NCBI GenBank assembly: GCA_029962745.1
Contig: CM057167.1
Coordinates: 19,434,054 to 19,498,053 of the forward strand
DNA length: 64,000 nt
Direction: 5' to 3'
Source of the DNA: Echinometra lucunter
Taxonomy: Eukaryota > Echinodermata > Echinoidea > Camarodonta > Echinometridae
Part shown: positions 46,960 to 59,371 of the stretch, in pieces
Position numbering within the stretch: position 1 is the stretch's first letter
Layout of the letters: every line of letters starts with the position of its first letter
The notes under the pieces: generated by a model
The model's input: only the letters and a program-made list of their open reading frames with translations
What the model was told of the DNA's origin: nothing
Databases searched by the model: none
Made by a program: the position numbers and the translations under genes

Positions 46960-49900
46960 ATCCATTTGTACGATTTGGTCCTAGTAAAATTTGTCAAACA
47001 TTTTTCCTATCAAAGTGTGGTGGTAGTTGTATTTATTTTGTTCCATTTTTACCGAGTAAATACAAACACTGACAAATGCTTAAAACATGTTTCTTGCAAA
47101 AGGTTCCATTACTGTGATAATGCAAACGTGTATATATTTAGAATTTTGTTGAAATTGCAGAAGTAAAACTTATATTTATCCCCCCCCAAAAAAAAAAAAA
47201 ATAAATAAATGAAATGAAATGAATAAAATAATAGATAAGTTTGCTTAAATATGGTGGTAGTTGTATAAATGTAAATATTTATCACTTTGTTCGATTTTGT
47301 TTGAGAAGAATACAGACCTTCGGGCGTACCCGTCACAAATAATAATTGCTTACAGGAATTTGCGCATTTGCTTCCATGTGATATTCACTGTATTGTATGT
47401 TACCTCTGTTGTTGTGTAGAAATTGTACTATTTGAAATGATGGCTGAATTAATCCTACCAAATCAGATGGGAAAAAGGTTTCTTTTTAATTCCAATTTGA
47501 ATATGAATTTGAATCTGAAAGAAATTAAACATATCTTACAAAGTTTTTTCCTATTAAAATTTTGTCGTTTTTTATACGTAGAAAAATTGAAATGTATAAA
47601 CCTCATAAAAGTTTTCCAAGCTATGGTGGTAGATATACATATTTCTTATGAAAATGTGTTTGCGAATGCGTTCGATTTTGCAAGAGTAGAATGCTTAAAT
47701 AAATTGTGGTTGTGGTTGCATTATATAATGATTTAAGTTCATATGCTAAAAACACTGGTTTTTTTTTCTTTCTTGTAGAAGTAGGGAAAAATGCGTACAT
47801 TTATTATGTTTATAAATTTCTTCGATTTTGCTGCAATGAAATTCAAATGTATAACACTTTATTATTCAAAATAAAACTTTCTTATTTCCGTGACAATTGT
47901 ACAAATATATGTATTTTAAAAATCGGTTGATTTTGCAGGGGACCATTTGATTATTTAATCAGATATCTCATAGAAATATATAAAAATGTATTTTTACGAC
48001 TTTAAAAAGTAAAATGCTTCAAATATATTTCACTTAAAAGTTGTGGTAATAGCTGTACAAATATGTATATATTATATTTCAAGATATTATTGATAAAATT
48101 CATAATATGCTAAAAACATGCTTCTAAAAGTTCCCTGTACTATAGCGGTAGATGCACATAATCTCTATCAATTTGTTCGATTTTTGCTGCAGTAAAATTC
48201 AAATGTTTAAAATATATTTCTGGAAAACCTTTCCCTTGAAATTTGAAATTTGACATTCAGTGTAGCAAACACCCGAAATGTGGAGCTTGAGTTGGGGACA
48301 CTGAAGACATAATGAATAATGTATACAAACAATATTAAACGACACAACATGACCATGATGACGGGAATCTGAGAATGAAGGGTAAGGACCGTATAAAGAT
48401 TTTTTTTTTAAGGGAAAGGGTGGCATTTGCATAATTGAATTTCACCGAAAAACAAGTTAAGAAAATCATCTTCACTTTGTATAAAAGTGTAACAGAATAT
48501 AGAAAGATATTCAATTGGTTGGACATGAAACTACTTTAGATCAACTTTGTTAGAGTAAAATTCAAATGAGTGAAACACACATTTTTCTTTAAAGTTTTCC
48601 CAAGTCATGTAAGTGTGGTGGTACTTGTAGATACATGTATTGGTTAATTTCTTTGATTTTAAAGCACAATTCATATGTTAAAATCGTATTTACTTTTTAA
48701 AGGGTTTACCAGAGAACTGAAGAGTCTGTGCAGAACTTTTAAAGCTGGCGTGGTGATTCATCACTGCCATTTGCTCACGAAGATTGACAGTAGTAGGCTA
48801 AAAGTCGTAAAAATGTCAAAATATCTGATGAAAACCAAGAAATAGTTACCTTCGGTCTCCATCTCCGGGCTTGCGGAAACATGTTGCTCACATCTAGACG
48901 AGGAATACTGCAGTAAACCCTGTAACACGCCCTGTCCATCAGACCTGTGCTCGTTGTTCGGACTAGCACCCCTTTAAAGGGAAAGTACACCCTAGAAGTT
49001 TCACTATTTCAATAATAGGAGATTAATTTGAACAGCATTTTAAAAAGGAAATGAGCAAAATCGGTCAAAGAATAAGAAAATTACACTCATTTACATTTTC
49101 TAGTAAATTACTCTCGGCTCTGCAAATTGGCAACACTGGTGACATCATATGCGAGCAGGTCTCCATTCACTTTGTATATGAAATTTCACATTTTCTCAAT
49201 TTTCTTGGAAGTTACACGTTTTCTCATAGTCAAAGTTTGTTATGTAAAAAGTAATTCTTCTGAACATACATTATCAGTTGTTTCGATTTTTAGAGTAAAA
49301 TTTAAATATTTGAATTATTTCTTTCAAAATGTATCCCTTAAGTGTGGTGGTAGTTGTACATACATGTTTTAATCAATTATTTCGATTTTAGAGTAGAATT
49401 TGAATGTTTAAATTATATTTCTTACCAAATGTATGCTTTAAGTGTGGTGGTAGTTGTACATACATGTTTAATTAAATTATTTTGATTTTGTCCGAGAAAA
49501 ATCAAATGTTTAAATCACATTTCTTACAAAAAAGTTTCCCTCGACGTGTGGTGGTATTCATATATACATGTAATAATTATTTGTTCGATTATGACAAAGT
49601 AAAATTTAAATGTTTTAATTTCATCTCTTACTATCCCTTAAGTATGGTGGTAGTTGTAGGCCTACATAAATGTTTGAATACATTATTTTGATTTTTCAGA
49701 GTAAAAATTTAAATGTTGACATTATATTTCTTATATACAGAAAGGAACCCATAAGTGTGGTTGTAGTTGTATGTTTTTAATCAATTATTTCGAATTTGTC
49801 AGAGTAAAATCCAAATGTTTAAATCAAATTTCTTACAAAAGGTTTCCCTCAAAGTGTGGTGGTAGTTATACCATGTATGTAACATACATGTAATAGTTAT

Positions 49901-51460
49901 TTGTACGATTTTGTCAGAGTAAAATTAAAATGTTTAGATTATAATTCTTACAAATTGTATATCTTAAATGTGATGGTAGGTAAAACATACATGTTTTAAT
50001 CAGCTATTTCGATTTTTAGGGTAAAATTTAGATATTTGAATTATGTTTCGTTCAAAATTTATGCCTTAAGTGTGGTGGTAGTTGTACGTACATGTTTTAA
50101 TCAAATGTTTCGATTTTGTCACAGTAAAATTATAAAAATGTTTAAATCATATATCTTAAAAAAAGGATCCCATATGTGTGGTGGTAGTTGTACATACATG
50201 TTTTAATCAATTATTTCGATTATTAGAGTAAAATTTAAATATTTGAATTATATTTCTTTCAAAATTTATCTCTAAAGTGTGGTGGTAGTTGTACATACAT
50301 GTTTTTATCAATTGTTTCGATTTTGTCACAGTAAAATTTGAATATTTGAATTATATATCTTTCAAGATGTATCCCTTAAGTGTGGTGGTAGTTGTACATA
50401 TATGTCTTAATCAATTATTGTTTCGATTTTGCCAGAGCAAAATTTAAATGTTTCAAGCATATTTTGTATATACAGAAGTTCTCCCTTATGTGGTGGTAGT
50501 TGTACATAATTTACTGAATAATTTGGTCAATCTTATTAGAGTAAAATTCAAAATTAATTATGAAAAACATATTTCTTGTCCTGGTGTTATAAAAACATTC
50601 CCCATCTTTGATCGTTAGTAAGTAACTAAAACTGAAATAATACTGAAATTGATATTGTTACAGCTGAATAGTGTTACAATTTTGTTGAAGGTTCCCAACC
50701 CAAGCTTTGCTTTCCGGGTTTTTGCCTCCTTCTATTTTCTGTATCGTGAAAATTTTCATGTACACTTCGTTTTTCACATTGTATGGATGAGAAGGAAATA
50801 TATGTTGATTCCAGTTCAATTCAATTCAATTTCAATATCAAAAACTCAGTTTTATGAGATTTTCTCAGTTTCCAGCCCCCTGTACAAAATTAAACTTTGC
50901 ACAGGGTAGGTGTGAAAGTGTGTGCTTAATAAATTCTCACGCAGTAGCCATGGACAAAGGCTGTGAATACAAACTTTGCAAACACTATAGTGAGCAAGCT
51001 TCTTGACCATGTCCATTGCTATTATTTTGCGGGTATTAATTGTATTGAGCACACTCTCAAGTACAATTGGTTCCGGTACAAAGTTTTAGGGTTTTTTTGT
51101 ACGGGGTTGGAAATTGAGCAAAATCTGAAAAATAACTTTTTAAAAAAATAAGCATGAATTTCATGAAGCTGATTTATAATATTATTTTCAATTTACCTCC
51201 AACAAAATTGTACACAATTCATTTATGATTTATAAGGTATCCTTAAGCAGGTTAAGTTTGGTGGTAGTTTGACATGTGCATTTTTCAATTTGTTAAATTT
51301 TGCCGAAGTAAAATTTAGATGTTTAGGCCTACAACACATTTCTTACTTGTGATGGTATTGTATGTATCACTTTGTTCAATTTTCTGGAGTAAAATTCAAA
51401 TGATTATATAAAAAATTGATTTGTCACGATTTTTCCTTTTTAAAGGTATGTTGGCAGTTA
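46960..51460. repeat. Long minisatellite, about 105-bp period, GTGTGGTGGTAGTTGTACAT core
   Basis: The core GTGTGGTGGTAGTTGTACAT, then ACATG-TTTAATCAATTATT, TCGATTTT and GAGTAAAATT-AAATGTTT, recurs regularly near 49343, 49448, 49545, 49643, 49757, 49855, 49969, 50071, 50178, 50280, 50382 and 50490. More diverged units occur near 47017, 47251, 47623, 48040, 48140, 48615, 51260 and 51350. Interruptions at about 48200-48540 and 48760-49260 look like insertions. Open frames in this stretch are artefacts. Confidence 0.9.
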
Positions 51461-51734
51461 TATCTATAGCGGTGCCGAATTTTGTGATTTGTTTTTGTTT
51501 TGATAAAAGTTCTTTTGCATTCTTGCACTATTCACATTTGACATTGATTTATTTTCAGTCGCCAGTCTTTCTAGGGTGAAGCTGGCGATCAAGAATGCGA
51601 ATGGTTGATGAAGCGAGCACTTGTAAATTTCTAAAGTCATTTGAGAAATTGTTGCTAACGAGCAGTGGATGAACGAATAATTATTTTTTTTTAGTCGGGT
51701 TGCTATCAGGGTGTTCCTGTTTTCTAATGTACTA

Positions 51735-54502
51735 GGGCGATTCCATGTTAAACATGAAAAAAGGCCAAAATTTTTAAATGCTTTCAGTGAGTCACAAATA
51801 GTGTAAAATTTTACTCTGATAACCTTCCAAAACAATCTAGTTTTGACCAAAGTGAACTCAGATATGGATTTTGGGGGGTAAATTGGCGGAATTTTCCATT
51901 TTCACCAATTTCAGAGTTTTGCCAAGGTTTTACGTATATCGGCTTAAAACTACTGTAGGCAGTGTCCAGCAAGCTTCAAAACCTTACGACTCGATTAAGT
52001 AAGGTATCATGGAAGCTTACAAATCATGTCTGAATTTTTATAACCCATGGGGGCGCCAGCTTTGATTTTTCCCGGACCTGTTTTGAGCAATGTCCCGTAC
52101 GACACATGGAGGTGTAAAAGTTTTGACCACGCTTTTGTTTTTTCAGGATGCAATCTTCTTAGTCAAGTTTCTCTAACCTTGACTATAATGAGTGATTGAA
52201 ACAGCCTATTAAGATATTATTTCGTTCTTTTTTCTTTGCCTAAACAAACTTTAAAATTTTGTCCCGTACGACACGCTATGTATCGTTGCAAGATTTTGAC
52301 AAATATTAAGCCCCAAAACGGTTTCACTTAAAACAAAACATACAAAAAACAGCAGCTATTAATCTAGCTGGACACATATTCAATACATAATTACATATAA
52401 TTATGTATTTATGTATTCAACAGATTTGTCGATACAGATCATCATTTTAACGTGGAATGTGTAAAAGTTCAGACTTAAATTGTACATACTAGGTCAATCA
52501 GGATGTTCATAGAGGATCTCCATTAAGGCATAAATGAATGAAAGAACTACATGCACTACATTCTGTTCCAAAGAACTTACAATGTGCAATAATTAAGACT
52601 AAAACCCTGTACAGTCTTTTTTTTTCTTTTTTTAAAGGGGAGGGGGGTCCAGAGTTAGATGGTTGCAAGTAAATGGATGAAATGCTGAGATGATTACTTT
52701 CACTGATGCCTCAGCTGGTCGATTTCTTTGTCACTGAACATGAACATGCAGTTTCGATCATGCAGAAGTGTGCTCAGTATCTTTTATTAAAGTATACCCA
52801 GTGGCGTATCTAGGGGGTGCAGGGGGGGGGGGGGACAAGTGCCCGGGGCGGCACTTTGAGGGGGCCCAAAAAAAACGCAGAAGAGATTTTTTCGGAAGGG
52901 GGGGGGGGTAATGAGGAAAAACATAAACCTTAAGGATTATACGCCCCATCGGCGTATTTTCTTTCAGGATCTCGTAATTTCGCGTCCCTAGTATATAGTT
53001 CTTATAAAACAGCTTTATTCAAGGGTTCCAAATTTGAAAAAATAAAGATATATTTGTCGTTGCATAAAACAGCATTTGCAGAGTTTAACATTTAAAAGAA
53101 ATCTCAACTTTCAGTTACCCCCCCCCCCCCTATCGGCAGGGTAAATGCACTGGAAATACAGTTTTTGTGGCCGGTTAAGAATGCGAAAAAAATTCTAAAG
53201 CTCGGTCGCTCTGCTCCCTTGCATAGTTTCTTTCAGGATCTCGTAATTTCGCTCCCCCGTATAGTTCTTAGGTTTTTAAAGGGTTCAAAATTTGAAATGC
53301 ATGTTTGTATAGAGATGTAATTGTCGTTAATTTGCTTTGCTTGCTATCATGGAAGTTTCATCTTCCTCTCAATATTGCGCCCCCAAAGAAGGATAAAGTG
53401 CATAAAACAGCATTTGAGAGATTCAACATTTACAAGGAATCTCAACTTTCAGTCGACTTACCGAATACCTCGACTAGGCCTATTTCTCGAGGGTTTTCGT
53501 TCTATTTTACACCCAGTTTTGAATTGAGTGAATGGAAAATCATTCTCAACCGCTCAATCGCAGTGGTCAGCTGCAGAATTTCCCGGGTATGCGCAAGAAA
53601 TTGTGTTTGGTACGGTTAAAATGAAAAAAAAAATGCCGCTTGGTCGCTTCGCTCCCTCGATTGTACAATTAAGTAGACAGGTTTGGGCACTTGGGGGCGT
53701 AACTTGATTGTTTGCCCCGGGAGCCATAATCCCTAGATACGCCACTGAGTATACCCAGCTATGTTCAGTTATTTTCTTCCCTCAATTTCCATTACCCGCT
53801 TCCTCCCCCGTATTATGTCAACAGGGATGCCCATTACAAGAGAAAAGTTAAGAGCAATTCACTTTCCATTGACTTATGGCTCAAGAAACATACTATGTAC
53901 ACTTTATAAGCTCTGTGTTGCCCATTTTTGCACTTACGGCAATAGATACACATTCAGGTTGTCCCGCGCCGTACGACATGGACACAATGGTAGAATTCTA
54001 AGTTCACGCATCAGTTACTGCTAACCTGTCCACTGCCATGTGTTTGATACATGTAGATTCTTTTAAGTTTCAGGCAAATTTCTTGATTTTAGGAAGTTAC
54101 AAAAATAAAGTTAGAAAGTTCGACTCTGATTCAGAGATGTCCCGTACGACACAGTGTTCTTGAAAATGTTAATTGTGTTCGTTTATTCAGGAAAGATATT
54201 TTTGCAAACGTATTTGTATAAATCTGTTCTTTGGTAATTGAATTTCATCTTGGGTTGAATTTTGATTAAAGTTTTGAACCTAAACTTAAAGCTTCAAAAA
54301 AGTTTGGTTTTTTTTTTCGTCTGCGACTGTTTTTCATCAGATTATACAGGTTGATTAATCCAGTCAAGTTAAATCTGATTTCTAATAGCCCTCTGGCAGT
54401 ACTTGAGGGTCACCACTAATCACATAAATATTCTTTTTTGCTCTTGTCGAAAAGCTGTGAAATGTTGTCCAAATGTCCCGTACGACACACATGGAATCGC
54501 CC
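51735..54502. mobile_element. 2.77-kb element with inverted ends and five GTCCCGTACGACAC-type repeats
   Basis: The ends are GGGCGATTCCATGT on the left and, reversed, GGGCGATTCCATGTGTGTCG on the right. GTCCCGTACGACAC occurs exactly at 52092, 52261, 54139 and 54475, and in altered form (GTCCCGCGCCGTACGACA) at 53961, all in the same orientation. No transposase frame was seen and no target duplication was found. It was later split by a 949-bp hAT-like insertion at 52799-53747, so its own length was about 1.8 kb. Confidence 0.65.
52799..53747. mobile_element. hAT-like element (949 bp), perfect 17-bp TIR and 8-bp TSD
   Basis: It is flanked by AGTATACC (52791-52798 and 53748-53755). Both ends read CAGTGGCGTATCTAGGG inward, an exact 17-bp match with the classic hAT CAGTGGCG start. 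The interior has two diverged copies of TTTCAGGATCTCGTAATTTC (52962, 53230) and of GCATAAAACAGCATTTG (53062, 53399), so it contains an internal duplication. There is no transposase. It is nested inside the 51735-54502 element. Confidence 0.92.
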
Positions 54503-54728
54503 ATTGGGGTGTGAGTTGATAATTGGTCGTTGGAAACAAGTATTGATGTTCGATTAGTTATGGACAGTCCAACTGGAGATGCATTGTTACTCGTCTGATT
54601 TATTCTGCAGGGTTTTCATTCTCCGGCCCGTCTACTATACGTTCTTCGGAGTTATGAGAGAGTGAGTGAAAGAGAAAAGATGAGTTTGACGTGCCAGCTG
54701 GGAGAGTTTGAAATGGAGTGATGCAGCT

Positions 54729-56209
54729 ATGGCAAGCCGTTTGTATAAAAAGTCGATAAACTCTGTTTTTCTCAGATAAACTCATTTTTTCTCCAGATAA
54801 ACACAGTTTATCTGAAAAACTGTGTTTATCAACTGATAAAACCGAGTTTATCTGAGAAAAACAGTTTTTCAGAAAAACTCAGTTTATCAGAAAAGCAGAG
54901 TTATTCAAACCTTTCCAGTAGCGGGCGCCAGACCAATTAACACTGGCAGGGCGCGAGCGCAGAGCATCGGGGTAGGGTATAAGGAGAAGGACGGGGTAGA
55001 AGTAGAAAAGGAGGGGGTAGGAGGGGTGAAGTGGAAGACTAAGAAGATGAAGAAAAGGTTGAAGGAGGAGGAAAGGGTTAGGAGAAGGGGAGGGGGTTAG
55101 AGGGGCTGAGTAAGAGAAGCAGTAAAAAAAAAATATGAAGAAAAAGAAAAAAGGAGAAAATGAAGATAATGAACAGGAAGGAGAAGAAGGAAGATGAAGA
55201 AAGAAGAAGAAATTGATGAGAAAAGAGAGGAGGAGGAGGAGGAGGAGGGGGGTAGAACGGGGTATATTCCCTCCTCCTCCTCCTCCACCTTTTTTCATCA
55301 AGTACTTTTTCTTTCTTCCTTCTTCTCCTTCCTCTTCATTTTCTTCATTTTCTCCACCTTTTTTTTTTTCATTACTTTTTCTCTTACGCCTCCCCTCCTA
55401 CCCCCTCCTCCTACCCATCCTCCTCCTTCTTTTTCTTCATCGCTAATAGTCTCCGGCCGGTGTATGCTGCATGCATGTTTCACAGGGCCCTGTGAAACGC
55501 CCTCTCTTGGGGAGATTTGAATAACCCTACTTTTCTGATAAACTCTATTTTTCTCAGATAAACAGAGTTTTTCTTTGATAAACTCAGTTTATCTGATAAA
55601 CAGGGTTTTTCTTCGCCAAATGTCCAATAAATGCAGATAAACTCTGTTTATCAACTGATAAACTGAGTTTTTCTCAGATAAACTTTTTTTTTTCTACAGA
55701 AAAACTCAAGTTTATCAGTTGATGAACTTAGTTTTTCTGAAAAACTCTGTTTTTCTTGAGATAAACAGAGTTTTTCTTTGATAAACTCAGTTTTTCTGAT
55801 GAACAGGGGTTTTTTTCGCCAAATGTCCAATAAATGCAGATAAACTCTGTTTTTCTACAGAAAAACTCAGTTTATCAGTTGATGAACTTAGTTTTTCTGA
55901 AAAACTCTGTTTTTCTTGAGATAAACAGAGTTTTTCTTTGATAAACTTAGTTTTTCTGATGAACAGGTTTTTTTTCGCCAAATGTCCAATAAATGCAGAT
56001 AAACTCTGTTTTTCAACTGATAAACTCTGTTTTTCTCAGATAAACTCTGTTTTTCTCAGATATTTGTTTTTCTACAGAAAAACTCAGTTTATCAGTTGAT
56101 GAACTTGGTTTTTCTGAAAAACTGTGTTTTTCTTGAGAAAAACTAAGTCTATCGGAGTTTATCTGAGAAAAACAGAGTTTATCGACTTTTTATACAAACG
56201 GCTTGCCAT
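54729..56209. mobile_element. 1481-bp non-autonomous transposon with 55-bp perfect TIRs, 8-bp TSD
   Basis: It is flanked by ATGCAGCT (54721-54728 and 56210-56217). The first 55 bases, starting ATGGCAAGCCGTTTGTATAA, are repeated exactly in reverse at 56155-56209. Behind the ends are many units of GATAAACTCTGTTT(A/T)TCTGA type in both orientations, each itself near-palindromic (left cluster about 54760-54905, right cluster about 55525-56180). The right cluster also has a tandem duplication of about 140 bp. The centre (54960-55440) is a purine-rich strand followed by its pyrimidine-rich near-complement. There is no coding capacity. The 8-bp duplication fits hAT, but the ATGGC end is not the usual CAG, so the superfamily is open. 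Confidence 0.9.
54960..55440. repeat. Purine tract/pyrimidine tract inverted pair
   Basis: 54960-55250 is almost all A/G on the plus strand and 55265-55440 almost all C/T. The turn is near 55255 (GGTAGAACGGGGTATATTCC). The tracts could pair as an imperfect hairpin or form triplex DNA. Leu/Phe/Ser-rich or Lys/Glu-rich frames here are artefacts. Confidence 0.8.
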
Positions 56210-56215
56210 ATGCAG

Positions 56216-56220
<5 letters not shown>

Positions 56221-56256
<36 letters not shown>

Positions 56257-56275
56257 CTCTCTATCTCTATCTCTT
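56221..56275. repeat. (CT)n microsatellite
   Basis: CT dinucleotides with a few interruptions, directly outside the 56210-56217 target duplication. Confidence 0.9.
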
Positions 56276-58297
56276 TTCCTCTCTAACTTCGTCTTTTCAT
56301 TATTTTCCAATTTCATAGTCTTTATTCTCATGCAAAATGACAACTCTCTTAAATAATTGTTTGTACAAGATGAACATCTTTATTTCAGCTATATAGTGAG
56401 AAATACTTACACATTACTGGAAACTGACAAACCCGAAACAGAAAAGAAACATAGTCTTATACAAAACCCTGTGCAATCGCCAAATTTCCCAAGAGAATAT
56501 ACAGCATTGGCATTTCTACTGCAATGCTGCAGTACCCATTAAAATGTGCAAGCATACCGGTATGTCAAGCTCTGGAAAAGGGTGTCAGTCGTAAGATGGC
56601 CTGATGCACAGTACCACTGCCATACCGAATAGCTTTCAAAGTCCTACACACAGTAGTAACCCTTCTCACTGATTTGAACATAATCTTGGCGTTTGATAGT
56701 GAAGGAAAAGAAATCTCACAGATTCAAATAAAAACTGACACTAAAACCTCTTAAGTGTATCCCAGCTGCCTAAAAGTATTTACTCTGTATGTTAAGCATA
56801 GCTTGTAATACAGTTTGTCAAGAAAAATTTTTAAATGAGCCTATAAGTATCAATTATGAAAGAAATCAGTTTGCAATATGAAAAGTCATTGTAGACTATG
56901 AAACCACAAGTATTTCTCTACCAGCCAGTAAAGACCCTGTCTGATTCGGTCCAGTAGTCACAAAAAACTAGGGATTTTTGTAAACAATTTCATAAGTCCC
57001 TACTGTCCCCAAGTTTAAACAAAAGTGATCTTCAAATCACTATGAACAAATCACACTCTTTTTTGCAAAAAAGATTTCTTTCATTATCGATACTTAGTTA
57101 TTTTTTATTGTTTTTTTTTTGAGGGGGGACAAATTGTATATTCAAAATTTAGGCTTCAAATCCAGAAGCATGACTTGTGAGTAGGCTAGGAGACATACTG
57201 GTATACCGAGATGCAAGCCTTCAATCAAGTTTTGCAGTATTTTCATGTATGAAAAGAAGTATTATGAATGAAAAAAGAGAATATAAAGTATAGCCATGGA
57301 ATTGTAGAGTAACTAAAGTTCAAGACAACAGTCATTTTACTTGAAACCTGCAATATTTTCCCTAAAGAAAAAAATACAAAATACTGCAAAAGGACCAGTT
57401 GGTACGACTGTGTACATACTACCATGTAGCACAGAATAAGGCTTGTGTAGAACCCAACTTGGACTTAGGGTTGACTTCTGTTGAACATATTGTGATTTTA
57501 CAATGTTTTCTTTCATTTTCTTCATACTCCGACATAACCTTTAGCCCACAGAAAGCTAGGAAGAGTGTTTGGGTTGATATCATAGATTCCAGCTGTACAC
57601 AATCTTTTTCTTCTTAAGAAGTGTGTGATTGATACACTTGAAAAATAAAAAAAAACAATATAGAGAAATCTTGTGAGAAATTCTCATGTTCACATGTAAT
57701 ATTCCCTGTAGCTTTCAGAGGTTGTAACATCCAAAATTTCCCATTTGTTTGCAGTTGACCCATCTGAAAAACCATCTGCAATTATGGATCACCTTTAAGC
57801 TTTTCCAAAATGCGATTTCTTTACCAAAACTCAAGATCGGCTTTAATAATCGTGTTAAACTTCAAATCACAACTATATGGAAGAATTTAGTCTTTCCTAT
57901 ACCCCCGAATGAAAACCAAAAATGATACCTAACACAAACCATATAAATGCATCTTTTAGTGATGGAGGGGGGGGGGGGGAATAAATCCATAATGCACATC
58001 TTTACGAAATGTTAATATTCTTATAATTTTCTGGGGGAAAAAAATGAATTTGCTACTTCTTCATTGTATGAGTAAAGCCTGACATTTCAGAGAGAAAAAG
58101 CACAATTTCACACAACAAAATGACACCAAATCTTGCATATTGAGATCATATCACAACAAAGTTTAGGTACCTATGTCATGCAGTCAGTCTGGTTGTAATA
58201 TCCCTGATATGGGATAGAAAGTGCAGGGTTACATGCAGTTCCTCTTTTCAAAGCCAAAAGGGCATAATTAACTCCACATACATGTAAGACGACCATT

Positions 58298-58546
58298 CCC
58301 TTACAGAAATTTTAGGCGTGCTGCAAGCTAGTGACTAGCTAGCGGCTAGCTAGTGACTAGCTGGCAGCTAGCTTAATAAGCTTGCAACAGGCGCGCACAG
58401 AAGTTTTTAAGCAAGTTATTAGCAAGCACTTAGCATGCACGAACTGTTCGCAAGCTTGCAATTGCTTATTAAGCTAGCTGCCAGCTAGTCGCTAGCTAGC
58501 CGCTAGCTAGTCGCTAGCTTGCAGCACTTCAAAATTTCTGTAAGGG
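58298..58546. mobile_element. Foldback MITE (249 bp) with CTAGCTAG arms
   Basis: The left arm 58298-58381 and right arm 58464-58546 are reverse complements at nearly every position, beginning CCCTTACAGAAATTTT. The arms carry tandem near-palindromic 10-11 bp units such as CTAGTGACTAG and CTAGCGGCTAG. The loop is about 80 bp. No target duplication was identified. Confidence 0.88.
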
Positions 58547-58931
58547 TTTGCCTTAAAACATCTTTCTGGCTCTCAGATCAAGCCATATTCAGTGCAATAT
58601 AGTATCACCAACAATAAAAGCTCATTCAGATATCCAACGGAAAACCTCAATTTTTTCCAGTTTTCACATACGGTGCAGTAAACCATGCCACTTATGATCA
58701 CGAGATGTGCATTAAGGCATCAGCGCTAAACTAGAAGAGAGTTTTGCCAGAAAGTTGTACAGACGTGCCTGTGATGTCATATTTTGCACTATTAAATTTG
58801 ATTGGTCCACCACACTTTTTGACACTGGGATTTTTTTTTTTTTTTAATTTCAATGTAAATTTTTTTTTTTGGGGGGGGAGGGGGGATCTCATATATCATT
58901 CACTTATCAGGTTTGCTGCTCCATATGTTAA

Positions 58932-59371
58932 CCCATTCATGACAGAGGTTTTTGTGGTTTGGCCTAATATCTTTTGATGCAAAGCCCTAAAAATCATACC
59001 AAATACATGAGCAGAAAGAGCAAAAAATTCTACATAAACTGGGCCCATTTTGGTTGCGTCAATATTCATTGTTTGATGCTGAACATTTTTTAAAGGAAAA
59101 TAAGCATTAAAATCCTTAAATTGGCAATGTGATAGAAGGTTTAAGATCACTGTTTTCCCCTGCAAATTGGCAACTTTTTGACTTCTCATAATTTTTGTCA
59201 ATTTATATTCATTTAAGATACATGACGTTTTATAAGAAAAAATGTAGCAATAAAATAAACATGACGTTTTATAAGAAAAAATGTAGCAATAAAATAAACA
59301 TGTTTATGTTACCAATTTGAAGAATAAAAGCTGATCCAATTAGGCTTTAAATAATTCCTGTCATGAATGGG
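58932..59371. mobile_element. piggyBac-like MITE (440 bp) with TTAA TSD
   Basis: TTAA at 58928-58931 and at 59372-59375 flanks inverted ends CCCATTCATGACAG and, reversed, CCCATTCATGACAGGAATT. TTAA plus CCC...GGG is the usual piggyBac signature. It contains a tandem duplication of about 41 bp (ATGACGTTTTATAAGAAAAA at 59222 and 59263). A close copy starts at 63649. Confidence 0.85.

Noticed and set aside
54879..55520. 140-codon Ser/Leu/Phe-rich frame and Lys/Glu-rich counterparts
   Set aside because: They arise from the purine/pyrimidine tracts at the centre of a transposon.
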